The notes under the pieces were generated by a model. That model was not told the origin of the DNA and made no database searches. It saw nothing but the letters and a program-made list of their open reading frames with translations. A program made the translations under genes and the position numbers. DNA of 64,000 nt from Rhodobacterales bacterium 52_120_T64 (GTDB taxonomy: Bacteria; Pseudomonadota; Alphaproteobacteria; Rhodobacterales; Rhodobacteraceae): assembly GCA_002162875.1 (NCBI GenBank), contig MABA01000020.1:1-64000 (forward strand), in the 5' to 3' direction. How positions within the stretch are numbered: position 1 is the first letter of the stretch; every line of letters begins with the position of its first letter. Of this stretch, positions 43,446 through 53,572 are shown piece by piece.

Positions 43446-45593
43446 TCAACGCCGTTGTTTGCGCTCGAGTCTACCTTTGTGCAGCAGCGGTTCGGTGTAA
43501 CCGGAAGGCTGCGCAAAGCCTTTGAGGGCCAAATCGCAAGCAGAACGGAAAGCAATATCGGAATATTCGGGGGCCATTGGTCTATAAAACGGGTCGTCTG
43601 AATTCTGCGCGTCGACCACTTTCGCCATGCGCTTGAACGATTCCATCACCTGTTCTTCCGACACGACACCGTGATGCAACCAATTCGCCATGTGCTGGCT
43701 GGAAATGCGACAAGTTGCGCGATCTTCCATCAGACCGATGTCATTGATGTCTGGTACTTTGGAGCATCCAACACCCTGATCGATCCAGCGCACAACGTAA
43801 CCGAGAATACCTTGTGCGTTGTTATCAAGCTCGGATTTGACTTCGTGCGCGGCCCAGTTGACACCATTTGCTACCGGGATTGTCAAAATATCGTCTAGTT
43901 TGGAGCGTTTACCGCCGTTGGCCAGCTTTTCCTGAATTTCGACCACGTTGACTTTGTGGTAGTGCGTCGCGTGTAAGGTTGCACCTGTCGGACTTGGGAC
44001 CCAAGCACAGTTGGCGCCCGATTTCGGATGGTCTATTTTCTCCTTAAGCATGTTCGCCATAAGATCGGGCATCGCCCACATACCTTTGCCGATTTGTGCT
44101 TTGCCACGCAGGCCGCAAGCAAGACCAACATCCACGTTGTTGTCCTCATAGGCGGCAATCCAGTTGGTGTTTTTCATATCGCCTTTACGAACCATCGCGC
44201 CCGCTTCCATCGACGTGTGGATTTCATCACCGGTGCGATCAAGGAAACCGGTGTTGATGAAGGCAACACGACTTTTAGCGGCGCGAATGCATTCTTTGAG
44301 GTTAACGGTTGTGCGGCGTTCCTCGTCCATAATTCCGATTTTCACCGTGTTTAATGGCAAACCAAGAACCGCTTCGACACGGATGAATATTTCGTTAGTG
44401 AAGGCAACTTCTTCAGGGCCGTGCATTTTCGGTTTGACAATGTAAACCGAACCATGCGCGGAGTTGCGTGTTCCTTCGGTTTTCTTAAGGTCATGCATCG
44501 CACCGAGGGTCGTGAACATTGCGTCCGTCAGCCCCTCGAAAACCTCATCCCCATTTTGATCGAGAATTGAAGGATTGGTCATCAGATGGCCAACATTGCG
44601 AACCAGCATCAGAGCGCGGGTTTTTATTGCAAGGTTGCTTCCATCAGGAGCCGTGAAAGCCTTGTTCTGTGCCAGCTTACGCTCGATCAGGTTTCCGTCT
44701 TTGGAAACCGTTTCGACTAAATCTCCGCGCATTAGACCGAACCAGTTAGTGTAAGCGAGCACTTTATCTTCCGCATCGACCGCAGCCACGGAGTCCTCAC
44801 AATCCATGATCGCTGTCACGGCGGATTCCAGAATCACATCGGCGACGTGCGCTGCATCAGTTCGGCCGATCTGATTTTCCGCATCGATGATAACCTCAAT
44901 ATGAAGGCCGTTTTTGCGTAACAGGATCGAAGTCGGACTATCTGGATTGCCGAGGTAGCCGGCGAACTGAGATGGATCAGCGAGACTTGTTTCACCAATT
45001 TTGAGTGCGCCGTTAACAACAGAATACCCAGTGGCATCTTTGTGGGAACCCTGTGCAAGTGGCGCGGAGTCATCAAGAAATTCTTTCGCCCATGCAACCA
45101 CACGCGCGCCGCGCTCTGGATCAAAGGGACCTTTTGCGGCCACGTCACCAAGCGCATCAGTACCGTAGAGGGCATCGTATAAACTGCCCCAACGCGCGTT
45201 CGCCGCGTTAAGTGCGTAGCGTGCGTTCATGATTGGCACAACCAACTGGGGTCCAGGGATAGTTGCGATCTCCGGATCTACGTTTTCTGTTTCGATCTGG
45301 AAATCGTCGCCTTTTGGTACGAGATACCCAATCTCTGACAGGAAGGATTTGTACCCTTCGAGATCTTGCTCCGGCCCCTTATGGGCGATATGCCAACCAT
45401 TAATATTCTGCTGAATTTCATCGCGTTTCGATAGCAGAGCACGATTTGTCGGTGTCATATCTTCTACGAGTTTCGCAAAACCTGACCAGAATGCTTCCGC
45501 ATTAACACCGGTCCCTGGAAGGGCTTGTTTTTCGGCGAATTCGAAAAGTTCAGTAGCAATCTGTAGACCATAAAGGTTGACGCGATCAGTCAT
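43446..45593 (-). CDS. glcB: malate synthase G
   Basis: A 715-residue enzyme that condenses glyoxylate and acetyl-CoA to malate. The length and the interrupted TIM barrel fit isoform G. Family segments visible are the N-terminal [26 protein letters not shown] and [16 protein letters not shown] in the middle, [12 protein letters not shown], then [22 protein letters not shown] with catalytic Arg and Glu, and [13 protein letters not shown] near residue 555. The ATG at 45593 follows GGAG; a start 12 bases upstream is also possible. No isocitrate lyase is in the window. Glyoxylate could come from glycolate or from demethylation and purine routes. Confidence 0.95.
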   Translation of the reverse strand: MTDRVNLYGLQIATELFEFAEKQALPGTGVNAEAFWSGFAKLVEDMTPTNRALLSKRDEIQQNINGWHIAHKGPEQDLEGYKSFLSEIGYLVPKGDDFQIETENVDPEIATIPGPQLVVPIMNARYALNAANARWGSLYDALYGTDALGDVAAKGPFDPERGARVVAWAKEFLDDSAPLAQGSHKDATGYSVVNGALKIGETSLADPSQFAGYLGNPDSPTSILLRKNGLHIEVIIDAENQIGRTDAAHVADVILESAVTAIMDCEDSVAAVDAEDKVLAYTNWFGLMRGDLVETVSKDGNLIERKLAQNKAFTAPDGSNLAIKTRALMLVRNVGHLMTNPSILDQNGDEVFEGLTDAMFTTLGAMHDLKKTEGTRNSAHGSVYIVKPKMHGPEEVAFTNEIFIRVEAVLGLPLNTVKIGIMDEERRTTVNLKECIRAAKSRVAFINTGFLDRTGDEIHTSMEAGAMVRKGDMKNTNWIAAYEDNNVDVGLACGLRGKAQIGKGMWAMPDLMANMLKEKIDHPKSGANCAWVPSPTGATLHATHYHKVNVVEIQEKLANGGKRSKLDDILTIPVANGVNWAAHEVKSELDNNAQGILGYVVRWIDQGVGCSKVPDINDIGLMEDRATCRISSQHMANWLHHGVVSEEQVMESFKRMAKVVDAQNSDDPFYRPMAPEYSDIAFRSACDLALKGFAQPSGYTEPLLHKGRLERKQRR

Positions 45594-45919
45594 GTTCGAC
45601 TCCATTGTATATTTTTGTATGCCGAAGTATCTTCGTCAACCGAAAATGCAAAGATAATTCTTATCAATTTGCTGATATTGGATAGTTTATAGTCAATCGT
45701 GATTGCACAGATAAATTAGCCCACCACTTTATATCGAAACTGAAGGATAATCCTGGATAAAACCATCGTTTCTAGATGATTGTAACTGGAAGCATACCCC
45801 CCCCTCCGACGAATATCCGCTTTGCCCGCAGCGCCGCCATCTATTGTAGTTTCGGGTTAATATTGTCTTTTGGGGAATTCAGAGCTAAGTGTTTCGAAAG
45901 TCATTTTTGTGAGCCATTT
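45594..45919. other. divergent promoter region glcB / NYN gene
   Basis: About 326 bases between divergent genes. The frame of the NYN-domain gene stays open back to 45776, but the residues encoded there do not look like protein. No operator could be identified. Confidence 0.45.
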
Positions 45920-46702
45920 ATGAAATGCGAACCAATTACATTGGGCGATAAACTAACGCCACCTGTATCCCAAAAACCGCGTTTCAAAGTCGGTGCGTGG
46001 TTGAGAAATGCAGTATACTCGCTGCTGAACCTCGCCCTGCTGACGGCAATATTCGCTTTTCCCTTATGGTGGTTATTAATGCGTCCCAATATGGACAGAA
46101 ACCTCATGTTGGTCCTTTTGACGACATTGATCGCAACGTGGTTGTTTGTTTATCGCCGGCGCCGAGCCACCAAAGCGACACCCGCAAGGACTCATTCCTT
46201 ACTGGCCAATGACTGCCAGGGATTCATGCGCGACCTGCGATTGGATACGAAAACAGTTGTTTTTGATGGCAGCAATATTTACCACTTTGGGCATAACAAT
46301 GGATTAGACGCACAACCGCTTGGAATGATTGTGCACAAACTGCGGACTGAAGGGTATCGTATCATCTGTTTCTTTGACGCCAACATTTATTACACTCTGT
46401 GTAAACACGGTGCATTCCGCAGCGATCAACAACATTCGTTGGCGATGCTTGAAGACATTTTTGGGCTGAGGAGAGATGAAATCTACGTGGTGCCAAGTGG
46501 AGTTCAGGCGGATAAATACGTTCTGGATTGTTTGAAGCACCTGCCCATATCATTTGCCGTAACCAACGACCAATTCCGCGATTATGCTAAGAAATACCCT
46601 ACGGTGATGAAGGGAAATCAATGGCGTAAAGGTGTGGTGATTTCAAAAGGTGAAATCAAGTTGCAGCAACATCGCTTTCAAAATCCCACTCGATTGAATT
46701 AA
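45920..46702 (+). CDS. membrane-anchored NYN-domain (Zc3h12a-like) putative ribonuclease
   Basis: A 260-residue protein with two hydrophobic segments near residues 32-75 (LNLALLTAIFAFPLWWLLM and LMLVLLTTLIATWLFVY), a basic patch RRRRATKA, and a C-terminal NYN/PIN-like domain from about residue 108. Acidic residues in the expected places are VVFDGSN, CFFDANIYY, GVQADKYVLDCLK and TNDQFRDY, which would make the metal-binding nuclease centre. The start is uncertain: the ATG at 45920 is preferred, but an ATG at 45776 is in frame. Tethering of such a nuclease domain to the inner membrane would be notable. It is divergent from glcB with no operon partner. Confidence 0.7.
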   Translation: MKCEPITLGDKLTPPVSQKPRFKVGAWLRNAVYSLLNLALLTAIFAFPLWWLLMRPNMDRNLMLVLLTTLIATWLFVYRRRRATKATPARTHSLLANDCQGFMRDLRLDTKTVVFDGSNIYHFGHNNGLDAQPLGMIVHKLRTEGYRIICFFDANIYYTLCKHGAFRSDQQHSLAMLEDIFGLRRDEIYVVPSGVQADKYVLDCLKHLPISFAVTNDQFRDYAKKYPTVMKGNQWRKGVVISKGEIKLQQHRFQNPTRLN

Positions 46703-46852
46703 GCCGCTAACACCCTAAGCCAAGACTTCAACACCGCTGAGCTGAAGTTTAGTCAGCTATTCAGCGCGGCCCACTCGTTTCTTGCTGCTCTAAATCCACA
46801 ACGGTAATATGATGCAACCAAGTGGCCATAATTCAAGCCACACCGGTCTACT

Positions 46853-48016
46853 TTACAGACACGCACGTATTCGTTTGATAGCTTCTTGAATACTATCGAT
46901 ATCCGCAGCATAGGAAAAGCGGATATACCCCTCTCCCCACTCGCCAAAACTTGTGCCTGCAATGGTTGCTACGCCGGCTTCATTAAGGAATTTGTCCTGC
47001 GCTTCACGAGCGGTTAAACCAGTCGCTTCTATATTGGGAAAGGCATAAAAAGCACCAGCGGCGTCTGCACAGCGGAATCCTGGGATCTGGTTCAGTTCCG
47101 AAACAATTATCTTACGTCTCTGATCAAAGGCGGCCACCATTTCACGCACGGCGTCTTGCGGCCCAGTCAGCGCGGCAAGACCCGCATACTGGCTGGCCGC
47201 ATTAACGCAGGAGTGATCATTGATACAAAGGCGAACAGTATGATCTACCAGTGCATCCGGCCAGATAGCATAGCCTAGCCGCCATCCAGTCATCGCATAC
47301 GTCTTTGACCAACCATCCAACACAATCAACCGATCCCGAATTTCAGGGTATTGCAAAAGACTTACGTGCTCGCGCCCTTCATAAAGCATCTGGCTATAGA
47401 TTTCATCGGACAGCAGGGCGACATGTGGGTGATCGGTCAAACCCGCAACGAGCCTATCGATTTCCGCTTTAGGTGTTACGCCACCCGTTGGATTTGCGGG
47501 ACTGTTGATGATGATCAGACGGGTCGCGGGTGTGATCTGCGCAAGAACGGCCTCGGCGTCGAAAGCAAAGCCGTTTTCCTCTTTCAGTGCAATCGGAACC
47601 GGCGTCGCGCCGCTGTATTTGATAACGGATTCATAAATAGGGAACCCTGGATTTGGGTACATAATTTCAGCCCCCGGTTCTCCGAACATAAGTACCGCAA
47701 AAAACATTGTTGGTTTACCGCCCGGAACAACAACTACATTGTCTGGACTCACCGAAACGTTATGCCGATTTTCCAAATCGGCAGCCACAGCCTCGCGTAA
47801 TGCGGGGATGCCGTTCGCAGGCGTATACCCATGATGCCCGTCCCGAAGCGCTTTTATTCCAGCCTCGACGATATGATCTGGTGTACGGAAATCTGGTTGC
47901 CCGATCCCTAGGTTAATAATGTCTTTGCCCTGCGCTGCGAGCTTTTGTGCCTGTGCAAGGACATCGAAAGCAGATTCAGTACCTAGGCGGTTAAGCGATT
48001 TGGCAGTCTGAAGCAT
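46853..48016 (-). CDS. class I/II PLP-dependent aminotransferase
   Basis: A 387-residue fold-type I aminotransferase of the aspartate aminotransferase-like group. The PLP Lys is in LDGWSKTYAMTGWRLGY near residue 232, with INSPANPTGGVTP near 170 and the terminal Arg region GEGYIRFSYA near 368. The N-terminal SAFDVLAQAQKLAAQGKDIINLGIGQPDF is typical of AspC/AraT-like enzymes. The substrate could be aspartate, an aromatic or a branched amino acid. The stand-alone context gives no clue to which. Confidence 0.88.
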   Translation of the reverse strand: MLQTAKSLNRLGTESAFDVLAQAQKLAAQGKDIINLGIGQPDFRTPDHIVEAGIKALRDGHHGYTPANGIPALREAVAADLENRHNVSVSPDNVVVVPGGKPTMFFAVLMFGEPGAEIMYPNPGFPIYESVIKYSGATPVPIALKEENGFAFDAEAVLAQITPATRLIIINSPANPTGGVTPKAEIDRLVAGLTDHPHVALLSDEIYSQMLYEGREHVSLLQYPEIRDRLIVLDGWSKTYAMTGWRLGYAIWPDALVDHTVRLCINDHSCVNAASQYAGLAALTGPQDAVREMVAAFDQRRKIIVSELNQIPGFRCADAAGAFYAFPNIEATGLTAREAQDKFLNEAGVATIAGTSFGEWGEGYIRFSYAADIDSIQEAIKRIRACL

Positions 48017-48199
48017 TTTTAATGTCCTTCTTTTTCAGTAATTTTGCACGCGCGAGTGATGTCTTTGCCCGAATTAATCATATTATCATACTAATATCTT
48101 TATTCAGCAATAAAAAGCTGATAATAACACCACAACCATTCTTCTATCACTAATCGCAAACACCGGAATGATCTACACCCCAAGTATTGGAGAAACACA

Positions 48200-49138
48200 A
48201 TGGCCCCTACCCCCTTAATCGCCAACGATGGCACCCGTGCATCAAAATTTTCGTTTGGTACAATGCAGTTTGGCGGAAAAGCCGACAAAGACGAGAGCCG
48301 TCGCCTGTACGACGCCAGCCGAACCGCCGGAATTAATTTCTTTGATACCGCCTATGTTTATACAGAGGGACTATCCGAGCAGTACCTCGGGGAGTTCGCT
48401 GCATCCGAACGCGATAGCCTGATCATCGCATCGAAATGCTCGTCCGTGGGCGGATCGAGTTCTGCTACCATCCGCGCACAGTTGGACAAAAGCCGGAAGC
48501 GCCTGAACATGGATATGATCGACGTTTTCTATCTTCACAAGTGGGATGACGACACACCGCTGGAGGAGTCATTTTCGGCGTTAGCTGAACTTCGCGAGAC
48601 CGGATTATTCCGTCACATCGGAGTGTCAAACTTTTCGGCTTGGCAAACCATGAAAGCTGCGAGTGTTGCCGAAAAACTGGGCGTAACGATTGATATCCTT
48701 CAGCCAATGTACAATCTTGTCAAAAGGCAGGCCGAGGTTGAAATACTTCCTATGGCAATCAGCGAAGGTTTCCATGTTGCACCCTACTCCCCGCTGGGTG
48801 GTGGTTTGCTAACGGGCAAATATGCGGTGGGCGCTGGTGGGCGGCTGGCCGATGATAAAATGTATAAGGCCCGATATGGCGTTGACTGGATGCATGATAC
48901 GGCAACGAATTTGTCCGAGCTTGCGTCCGAGGTGGGTGTTCATCCTGCGACGCTTGCCGTTAGCTGGGTTGCGCGAAATCCCGGTATTACGCATCCGATC
49001 ATCAGCGCGCGCTCGGTAGAGCAATTCGAGCCATCGCTAAACGGGATTTCCTACGAACTGTCTGATGATTTGTACAACCAGATCACAGCACTTTCGCCCC
49101 AACCGGCACCTGCTACCGATCGATTGGAAGAAGCGTAA
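48200..49138 (+). CDS. aldo/keto reductase
   Basis: A 312-residue NADPH-dependent (beta/alpha)8 reductase. The catalytic tetrad residues are seen in NFFDTAYVYTEG (Asp, Tyr; residues 45-58), IIASKCSS (Lys near 75) and FYLHKWDD (His near 112). The coenzyme loop ISARSVEQFEPSL is near residue 265. A homologous but different aldo/keto reductase lies at 51165. This one is transcribed alone, ends at a strong terminator, and faces a sugar-acid cluster, so reduction of a sugar-derived aldehyde or ketone is plausible. Confidence 0.88.
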   Translation: MAPTPLIANDGTRASKFSFGTMQFGGKADKDESRRLYDASRTAGINFFDTAYVYTEGLSEQYLGEFAASERDSLIIASKCSSVGGSSSATIRAQLDKSRKRLNMDMIDVFYLHKWDDDTPLEESFSALAELRETGLFRHIGVSNFSAWQTMKAASVAEKLGVTIDILQPMYNLVKRQAEVEILPMAISEGFHVAPYSPLGGGLLTGKYAVGAGGRLADDKMYKARYGVDWMHDTATNLSELASEVGVHPATLAVSWVARNPGITHPIISARSVEQFEPSLNGISYELSDDLYNQITALSPQPAPATDRLEEA

Positions 49139-49154
49139 AAGTAATATCAAGTTT

Positions 49155-49181
49155 CGATCGCGACCTTAAGGGTCGCGATCG
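49155..49181. terminator. bidirectional terminator
   Basis: CGATCGCGACC and GGTCGCGATCG form an 11-bp perfect stem with a 5-base loop, located between the convergent aldo/keto reductase and SDR genes. AT-rich sequence flanks it on both sides (ATTTAATTTC to the right), consistent with termination in both directions. Confidence 0.75.
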
Positions 49182-49200
49182 ATTTAATTTCATCGTTTAT

Positions 49201-49971
49201 TCAAACGCAAGATGACATTCCGCCGTCGACGAACAACGTAACTCCGTTAACGAAGCTCGAAGCGTCAGATGAAAGGAAGACTGCAGCCCCAACAAGTTCA
49301 TCGACATTCCCCCAGCGTCCTGCGGGCGTCCGTTTACTAACCCATGCAGAAAACTCGGCATCATCAACAAGCGCCTGATTTAGCTCGGTCTTGAAATACC
49401 CGGGCGCGATCGCATTGATCTGCAGCCCTTTAGGCCCCCAATCCGTGGCCATACCTTTCGTCAGATTTCCAACAGCCCCTTTGGAGGCCGTGTAGGGTGC
49501 AATAGACGGCCTCGCCAGCGCGGTCTGGATTGAGCCTATGTTGATAATCTTGCCCTGACCCCGTGCAATCATATGTCGCGCAACTGGCTGGCCTACATTG
49601 AATACGCTGTAAACATTGGTACGCATCAGTCTATCGAAAGCATCGGTCGGAAAATCCTCCAATGCCTCGCGATGTTGCATTCCAGCGTTGTTGACTAGAA
49701 TGTCTATTGGGCCGGTTTTAGCTTCAAATTCGTCGACTGCTTTAGCGCAGGCAGCATGATCAGTCACATCAAATATCAATGCGTGAACCGTTGCCCCTTC
49801 TGCCCTCAAAGTTTCAGCGGCTTCATTTACCGCGTTTGCGTCTCGCCCGTTCAGAATCACTTCCGCGCCAGCACCGGCCAACCCACCCGCCAAAGCGAAG
49901 CCGATTCCGCGACTGGAACCTGTAATCAGGCAGCGTTTTCCTGTAAGATCAAACATTTCAAGCGTATTCAT
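49201..49971 (-). CDS. SDR oxidoreductase, gluconate 5-dehydrogenase-like
   Basis: A 256-residue short-chain dehydrogenase. The cofactor motif ITGSSRGIGFALAGG is near residue 17, NNAGMQHRE near residue 94, and the catalytic Tyr-Lys in APYTASKGAVGNLTKG near 160. The sequence LTGKRCLITGSSRGIG with NGRD at the second strand resembles gluconate 5-dehydrogenase (IdnO), which interconverts 5-keto-D-gluconate and D-gluconate. The ATG at 49971 has AAGGGA upstream. The gene is divergent from an L-idonate 5-dehydrogenase-like gene, giving the two consecutive oxidoreductases of the idonate route. A palindrome in the gap could bind the GntR regulator. Confidence 0.85.
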   Translation of the reverse strand: MNTLEMFDLTGKRCLITGSSRGIGFALAGGLAGAGAEVILNGRDANAVNEAAETLRAEGATVHALIFDVTDHAACAKAVDEFEAKTGPIDILVNNAGMQHREALEDFPTDAFDRLMRTNVYSVFNVGQPVARHMIARGQGKIINIGSIQTALARPSIAPYTASKGAVGNLTKGMATDWGPKGLQINAIAPGYFKTELNQALVDDAEFSAWVSKRTPAGRWGNVDELVGAAVFLSSDASSFVNGVTLFVDGGMSSCV

Positions 49972-50001
49972 TCCGGCTTCCCTTTGCATTGGTACTATTA
50001 T

Positions 50002-50015
50002 ATGATTTTTATCAT
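50002..50015. promoter_or_regulatory. candidate GntR-type operator
   Basis: ATGAT-TTTT-ATCAT is a perfect 5+5 palindrome in the 104-base gap between the divergent SDR and idonate dehydrogenase genes. The nearest linked regulator is the FadR-type GntR gene at 57103. A weaker related dyad (ATCA-A-TGAT, 57988-57996) lies upstream of that regulator. Confidence 0.4.
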
Positions 50016-50075
50016 GAAGCGGATAATAGGTATTCATCAAGCCGCCGCCAAGTCGAAATATGAAAAGAGAGAAAC

Positions 50076-51107
50076 ATGCGAGCAGTAGTCATCCATGGTG
50101 CCAAAGATTTGCGGGTTGAAGAGCGCGAAGTGGGATCTCTCGCGCCCAGTCAGGTGCGCATAAAATTGGTAACGGGTGGAGTTTGCGGCTCAGACTTACA
50201 CTATTTCAATCACGGCGGATTCGGGACGGTGACCATACGGGAACCCATGATCCTAGGTCATGAAGTATCAGGCCAAATTGAAGCATTGGGAGAGAGTGTT
50301 AACGACCTCAACGTCGGTGATCTGGTTGCCGTTAGTCCTTCACGACCCTGTGGTAGCTGCACATATTGCGCCCTTGGATTACCTAACCATTGCGAGAATA
50401 TGCGGTTTTATGGTTCGGCAATGCCCTACCCCCACATCCAAGGTGCGTTTCGTGAAGTTCTTGTAGCAGACGCTTCTCAATGTGTTGTTGCAAACGGACT
50501 GACGGCTGGCGAAGCAGCGATGGCAGAACCCCTCGCTGTTTGCCTTCACGCGGTTCGCCGTGCTGGCGAGATGTTGGGGAAGCGGGTGCTGGTAACTGGT
50601 TGTGGGCCAATTGGCCTGCTTGTAATTCTCGCCGCGCGCCGCGCTGGCGCTTCGGAAATCGTTGCGACAGATTTATCGGATAATGCGCTGGCTTACGCCA
50701 AACAAGTAGGCGCAGATTGCGTCATCAACGTCGGTAAAGAGCCGAACGCACTATCTGATTACGCTAGTGGCAAAGGCTCCTTCGACATTATGTTCGAAGC
50801 TTCAGGCGCGAATATTGCGCTGACAACCGGTGTTCCAACAATGCGCCCCAGAGGGGTTATTATGCAACTCGGAATGGGTGGAGATATGACTGTTCCAATG
50901 CAACAGGTTACAGTCAAAGAATTAGACCTGCGTGGATGTTTCAGGTTTCAGGAGGAGTTCACAGCAGCGGTGTCACTAATGCTAAAAGGACTGATTAACG
51001 TAAAGCCGCTCATCACCCACACGATGCCAATCGAAGAAGCGGTTCAAGCCTTTACGACCGCCAATGACAGAAGTCGGGCGATTAAGGTTCAAATCTCGTT
51101 CAACTAG
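50076..51107 (+). CDS. zinc-dependent L-idonate 5-dehydrogenase-like enzyme
   Basis: A 343-residue medium-chain zinc alcohol dehydrogenase. The catalytic zinc ligands are Cys in GGVCGSDLHYF (near residue 37) and His-Glu in LGHEVSG (near 62). Structural zinc Cys residues are in SPSRPCGSCTYCALGLPNHCE near 90-108, and the NAD-binding motif TGCGPIGLL is near 168. The HYFNHGGFGTVTIREPM segment fits idonate 5-dehydrogenases, which oxidise L-idonate to 5-keto-D-gluconate. It opens a plus-strand operon reaching to 57125 and is divergent from the gluconate 5-dehydrogenase-like gene, which reinforces the assignment. Confidence 0.85.
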   Translation: MRAVVIHGAKDLRVEEREVGSLAPSQVRIKLVTGGVCGSDLHYFNHGGFGTVTIREPMILGHEVSGQIEALGESVNDLNVGDLVAVSPSRPCGSCTYCALGLPNHCENMRFYGSAMPYPHIQGAFREVLVADASQCVVANGLTAGEAAMAEPLAVCLHAVRRAGEMLGKRVLVTGCGPIGLLVILAARRAGASEIVATDLSDNALAYAKQVGADCVINVGKEPNALSDYASGKGSFDIMFEASGANIALTTGVPTMRPRGVIMQLGMGGDMTVPMQQVTVKELDLRGCFRFQEEFTAAVSLMLKGLINVKPLITHTMPIEEAVQAFTTANDRSRAIKVQISFN

Positions 51108-51164
51108 ATTTTGCCTCGATTAACCAATTATTCACAAATTAGTACAAGCTGGAGATCCCCGAAT

Positions 51165-52199
51165 ATGACTTACCAACCAAACCCTGATCGCTACACCAAA
51201 ATGATCTATAATCGTTGCGGAAACAGTGGCTTGAAATTACCTGCAATCTCTTTGGGGCTGTGGCACAACTTCGGCGGCGACACGCCACACGAAACAAAGC
51301 GTGCGATCTGCCAGACGGCGTTCGACCTCGGGATCACACATTTTGACCTCGCAAATAACTACGGCCCGCCCGCTGGTAGTGCCGAATCCGCGTTTGGTGA
51401 AATTCTGAAGACTGATTTTGCAGGCTATCGCGACGAATTGATAGTTTCATCTAAAGCCGGATATCAAATGTGGGACGGCCCTTACGGAGAATGGGGTAGC
51501 CGCAAAAGTTTGATTGCCTCTTGCGATCAAAGCCTTAAGCGTTTGGGGCTGGACTATCTTGATATTTTCTACTCGCACCGTTTCGACCCTGACACTCCGC
51601 TGGAAGAGACGATGGGCGCGCTGGATACCATCGTTCGGTCAGGAAAGGCGCTTTATGCTGGCATTTCATCCTACAATTCACAGCGCACACGACAGGCAGT
51701 TGCCATTCTGAAAGACTTCGGAACGCCCTGTGTAATCCACCAACCAAGTTACAACATGATTAACCGTTGGGTCGAAAAGGATGGACTAAAAGACACCCTT
51801 ACCGAGCTGGGCGTAGGTTCGATCGCCTTTACGCCGCTGGCGCAGGGCATGTTGACCAACAAATACCTGAAAGGTGTTCCAGAAGGCAGTCGGGCATCGC
51901 AGGCGAAATCTCTAAAACCGGACTTCCTGAGCGATAAAGCCATCGAAAACATCCGAAAACTGAACGAAATCGCCCAACGTCGCGGCCAGACTTTAGCACA
52001 AATGGCTATAGCATGGGTTCTGCGAAACAGCGGGATAACCACAGCATTAATCGGTGCGTCTAAACCAGAACAAGTTATTGATTGTGTTGGTGCAATTGAA
52101 AGTCTGGAATTTTCAAAAGCGGAACTCGCTGAAATTGATGAATATTCGGATGACGAAAACATCAATCTGTGGGCCAGTTCGTCAGAGACGGATTCCTGA
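51165..52199 (+). CDS. aldo/keto reductase, YghZ-like
   Basis: A 344-residue aldo/keto reductase close to E. coli YghZ (L-glyceraldehyde 3-phosphate reductase) and the Kv-beta group. Characteristic motifs are ISLGLWHNFGG near residue 28, DLANNYGPPAGSAE near 62 (catalytic Asp and Tyr), VSSKAGYQMWDGPYGEWGSRK near 90-110 (split: Lys then family-specific insert) and FYSHRFDP near 133 (His). The ATG at 51165 follows GGAG; the open frame extends upstream without support. In this operon the natural substrate is probably a sugar-acid-derived aldehyde, not glyceraldehyde phosphate. Confidence 0.88.
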   Translation: MTYQPNPDRYTKMIYNRCGNSGLKLPAISLGLWHNFGGDTPHETKRAICQTAFDLGITHFDLANNYGPPAGSAESAFGEILKTDFAGYRDELIVSSKAGYQMWDGPYGEWGSRKSLIASCDQSLKRLGLDYLDIFYSHRFDPDTPLEETMGALDTIVRSGKALYAGISSYNSQRTRQAVAILKDFGTPCVIHQPSYNMINRWVEKDGLKDTLTELGVGSIAFTPLAQGMLTNKYLKGVPEGSRASQAKSLKPDFLSDKAIENIRKLNEIAQRRGQTLAQMAIAWVLRNSGITTALIGASKPEQVIDCVGAIESLEFSKAELAEIDEYSDDENINLWASSSETDS

Positions 52200-52233
52200 T
52201 TAGCCACTCGAAAAAAGAACGGGGTATCATACA

Positions 52234-53442
52234 ATGAAGATAACTAAACTGGAAACCGTTCGTATTGAAGAGCGCCCCAATCTTATTTGGCTCCTCGTTC
52301 ATACAGACGAGGGTATTACCGGTCTCGGTGAGACCTTTTTCGGGGCCAAAACTGTCGAGGCTTACATCCACGAGTATATCGCGCCCCGCGTTATCGGGCG
52401 CGACCCGCTGCAAATTGACCTTTTGGCAGCTGATCTCGTTGGATACCTTGGTTTTCGTTCCTCGGGCGCGGAAGTGCGCGGCAATTCCGCGTTCGACATC
52501 GCGCTTTGGGATATATTCGGCAAAGCAACCGGCCAACCAATCGCGCAACTTCTGGGCGGTTTCACTCGCTCAGAAATCAGAACCTACAACACCTGTGCAG
52601 GCACAGAATATATCAAGAAGGCTACCGGTCAGACCACTGCAAACTACGACCTTGGGTCAACTGCGCAAAATGGTTACGATGATCTTAACGGGTTTCTCAA
52701 CAATGCAGATGAGCTAGCGCATTCGTTGTTGGAGGAAGGCATCACAGCCATGAAAATCTGGCCATTTGACCAAGCTGCCGATAAAACGCGAGGCCAGTAT
52801 ATTTCTATGCCCGATCTGAAATCGGCGTTGCAACCGTTCGACAAAATCCGCAATGCGGTCGGCGATAAAATGGACATCATGGTCGAGTTTCACTCCATGT
52901 GGCAGTTGCTTCCTGCCATCCAGATCGCCAAATCCCTAGAACCCTACAAAACTTTCTGGCATGAAGATCCGATCAAAATGGATAGTCTGTCCAGTTTGAA
53001 ACGGTATGCCGACGCCTCGCCCGCACCGATTTCGGCGTCCGAAACACTTGGTTCCCGCTGGGCGTTTCGTGATCTTCTGGAAACGGGTGCGGCCGGTGTC
53101 ATGATGTTGGATATCAGCTGGTGTGGCGGTCTGTCCGAAGCGCGCAAAATTGCGTCAATGGCCGAAGCTTGGCACCTTCCCGTTGCCCCGCATGACTGTA
53201 CTGGACCTGTCGTATTGTGTGCCTCGACACACTTGTCACTTAATGCACCAAATGCCTTGGTGCAGGAAAGTGTCCGCGCATTTTACAAGACTTGGTACAA
53301 AGATCTTGTAACCGCCCTACCCGAAGTCAAAAACGGGATGATAACTGTTCCGCCTGGCCCCGGCCTGGGGATGGAGCTGAACCCCGACCTTGATCGAGCG
53401 TATACAACCTACCGACAATTCTCGGATATTTCGAACATCTAA
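52234..53442 (+). CDS. enolase-superfamily sugar-acid dehydratase-like enzyme
   Basis: A 402-residue member of the mandelate racemase/galactonate dehydratase branch. Barrel motifs are ITAMKIWPFDQAA near residue 172, MVEFHSMWQL near 215 (acid-x-His pattern of dehydratases), FWHEDPIKMD near 241, ISASETLGSRW near 267, SWCGGLSEARKIASMAE near 296 and APHDCTGP near 320 (catalytic His). It would remove water from an acid sugar to give a 2-keto-3-deoxy acid, which the next gene product (FAH-type dehydratase) could process. This ordering in the operon supports a pentonate or hexonate substrate. The exact sugar is not deducible. Confidence 0.85.
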   Translation: MKITKLETVRIEERPNLIWLLVHTDEGITGLGETFFGAKTVEAYIHEYIAPRVIGRDPLQIDLLAADLVGYLGFRSSGAEVRGNSAFDIALWDIFGKATGQPIAQLLGGFTRSEIRTYNTCAGTEYIKKATGQTTANYDLGSTAQNGYDDLNGFLNNADELAHSLLEEGITAMKIWPFDQAADKTRGQYISMPDLKSALQPFDKIRNAVGDKMDIMVEFHSMWQLLPAIQIAKSLEPYKTFWHEDPIKMDSLSSLKRYADASPAPISASETLGSRWAFRDLLETGAAGVMMLDISWCGGLSEARKIASMAEAWHLPVAPHDCTGPVVLCASTHLSLNAPNALVQESVRAFYKTWYKDLVTALPEVKNGMITVPPGPGLGMELNPDLDRAYTTYRQFSDISNI

Positions 53443-53572
53443 TGGATGGATTTCGACCAACACATCGCAGTGACAGATATTCGCCTGTTCATGACGGTGT
53501 CGCGACTAGTGCAATAACTATTGTTGTTTCGACCTGCGTATAGACTTCATTAACCAACTCAGGACCTAATTT

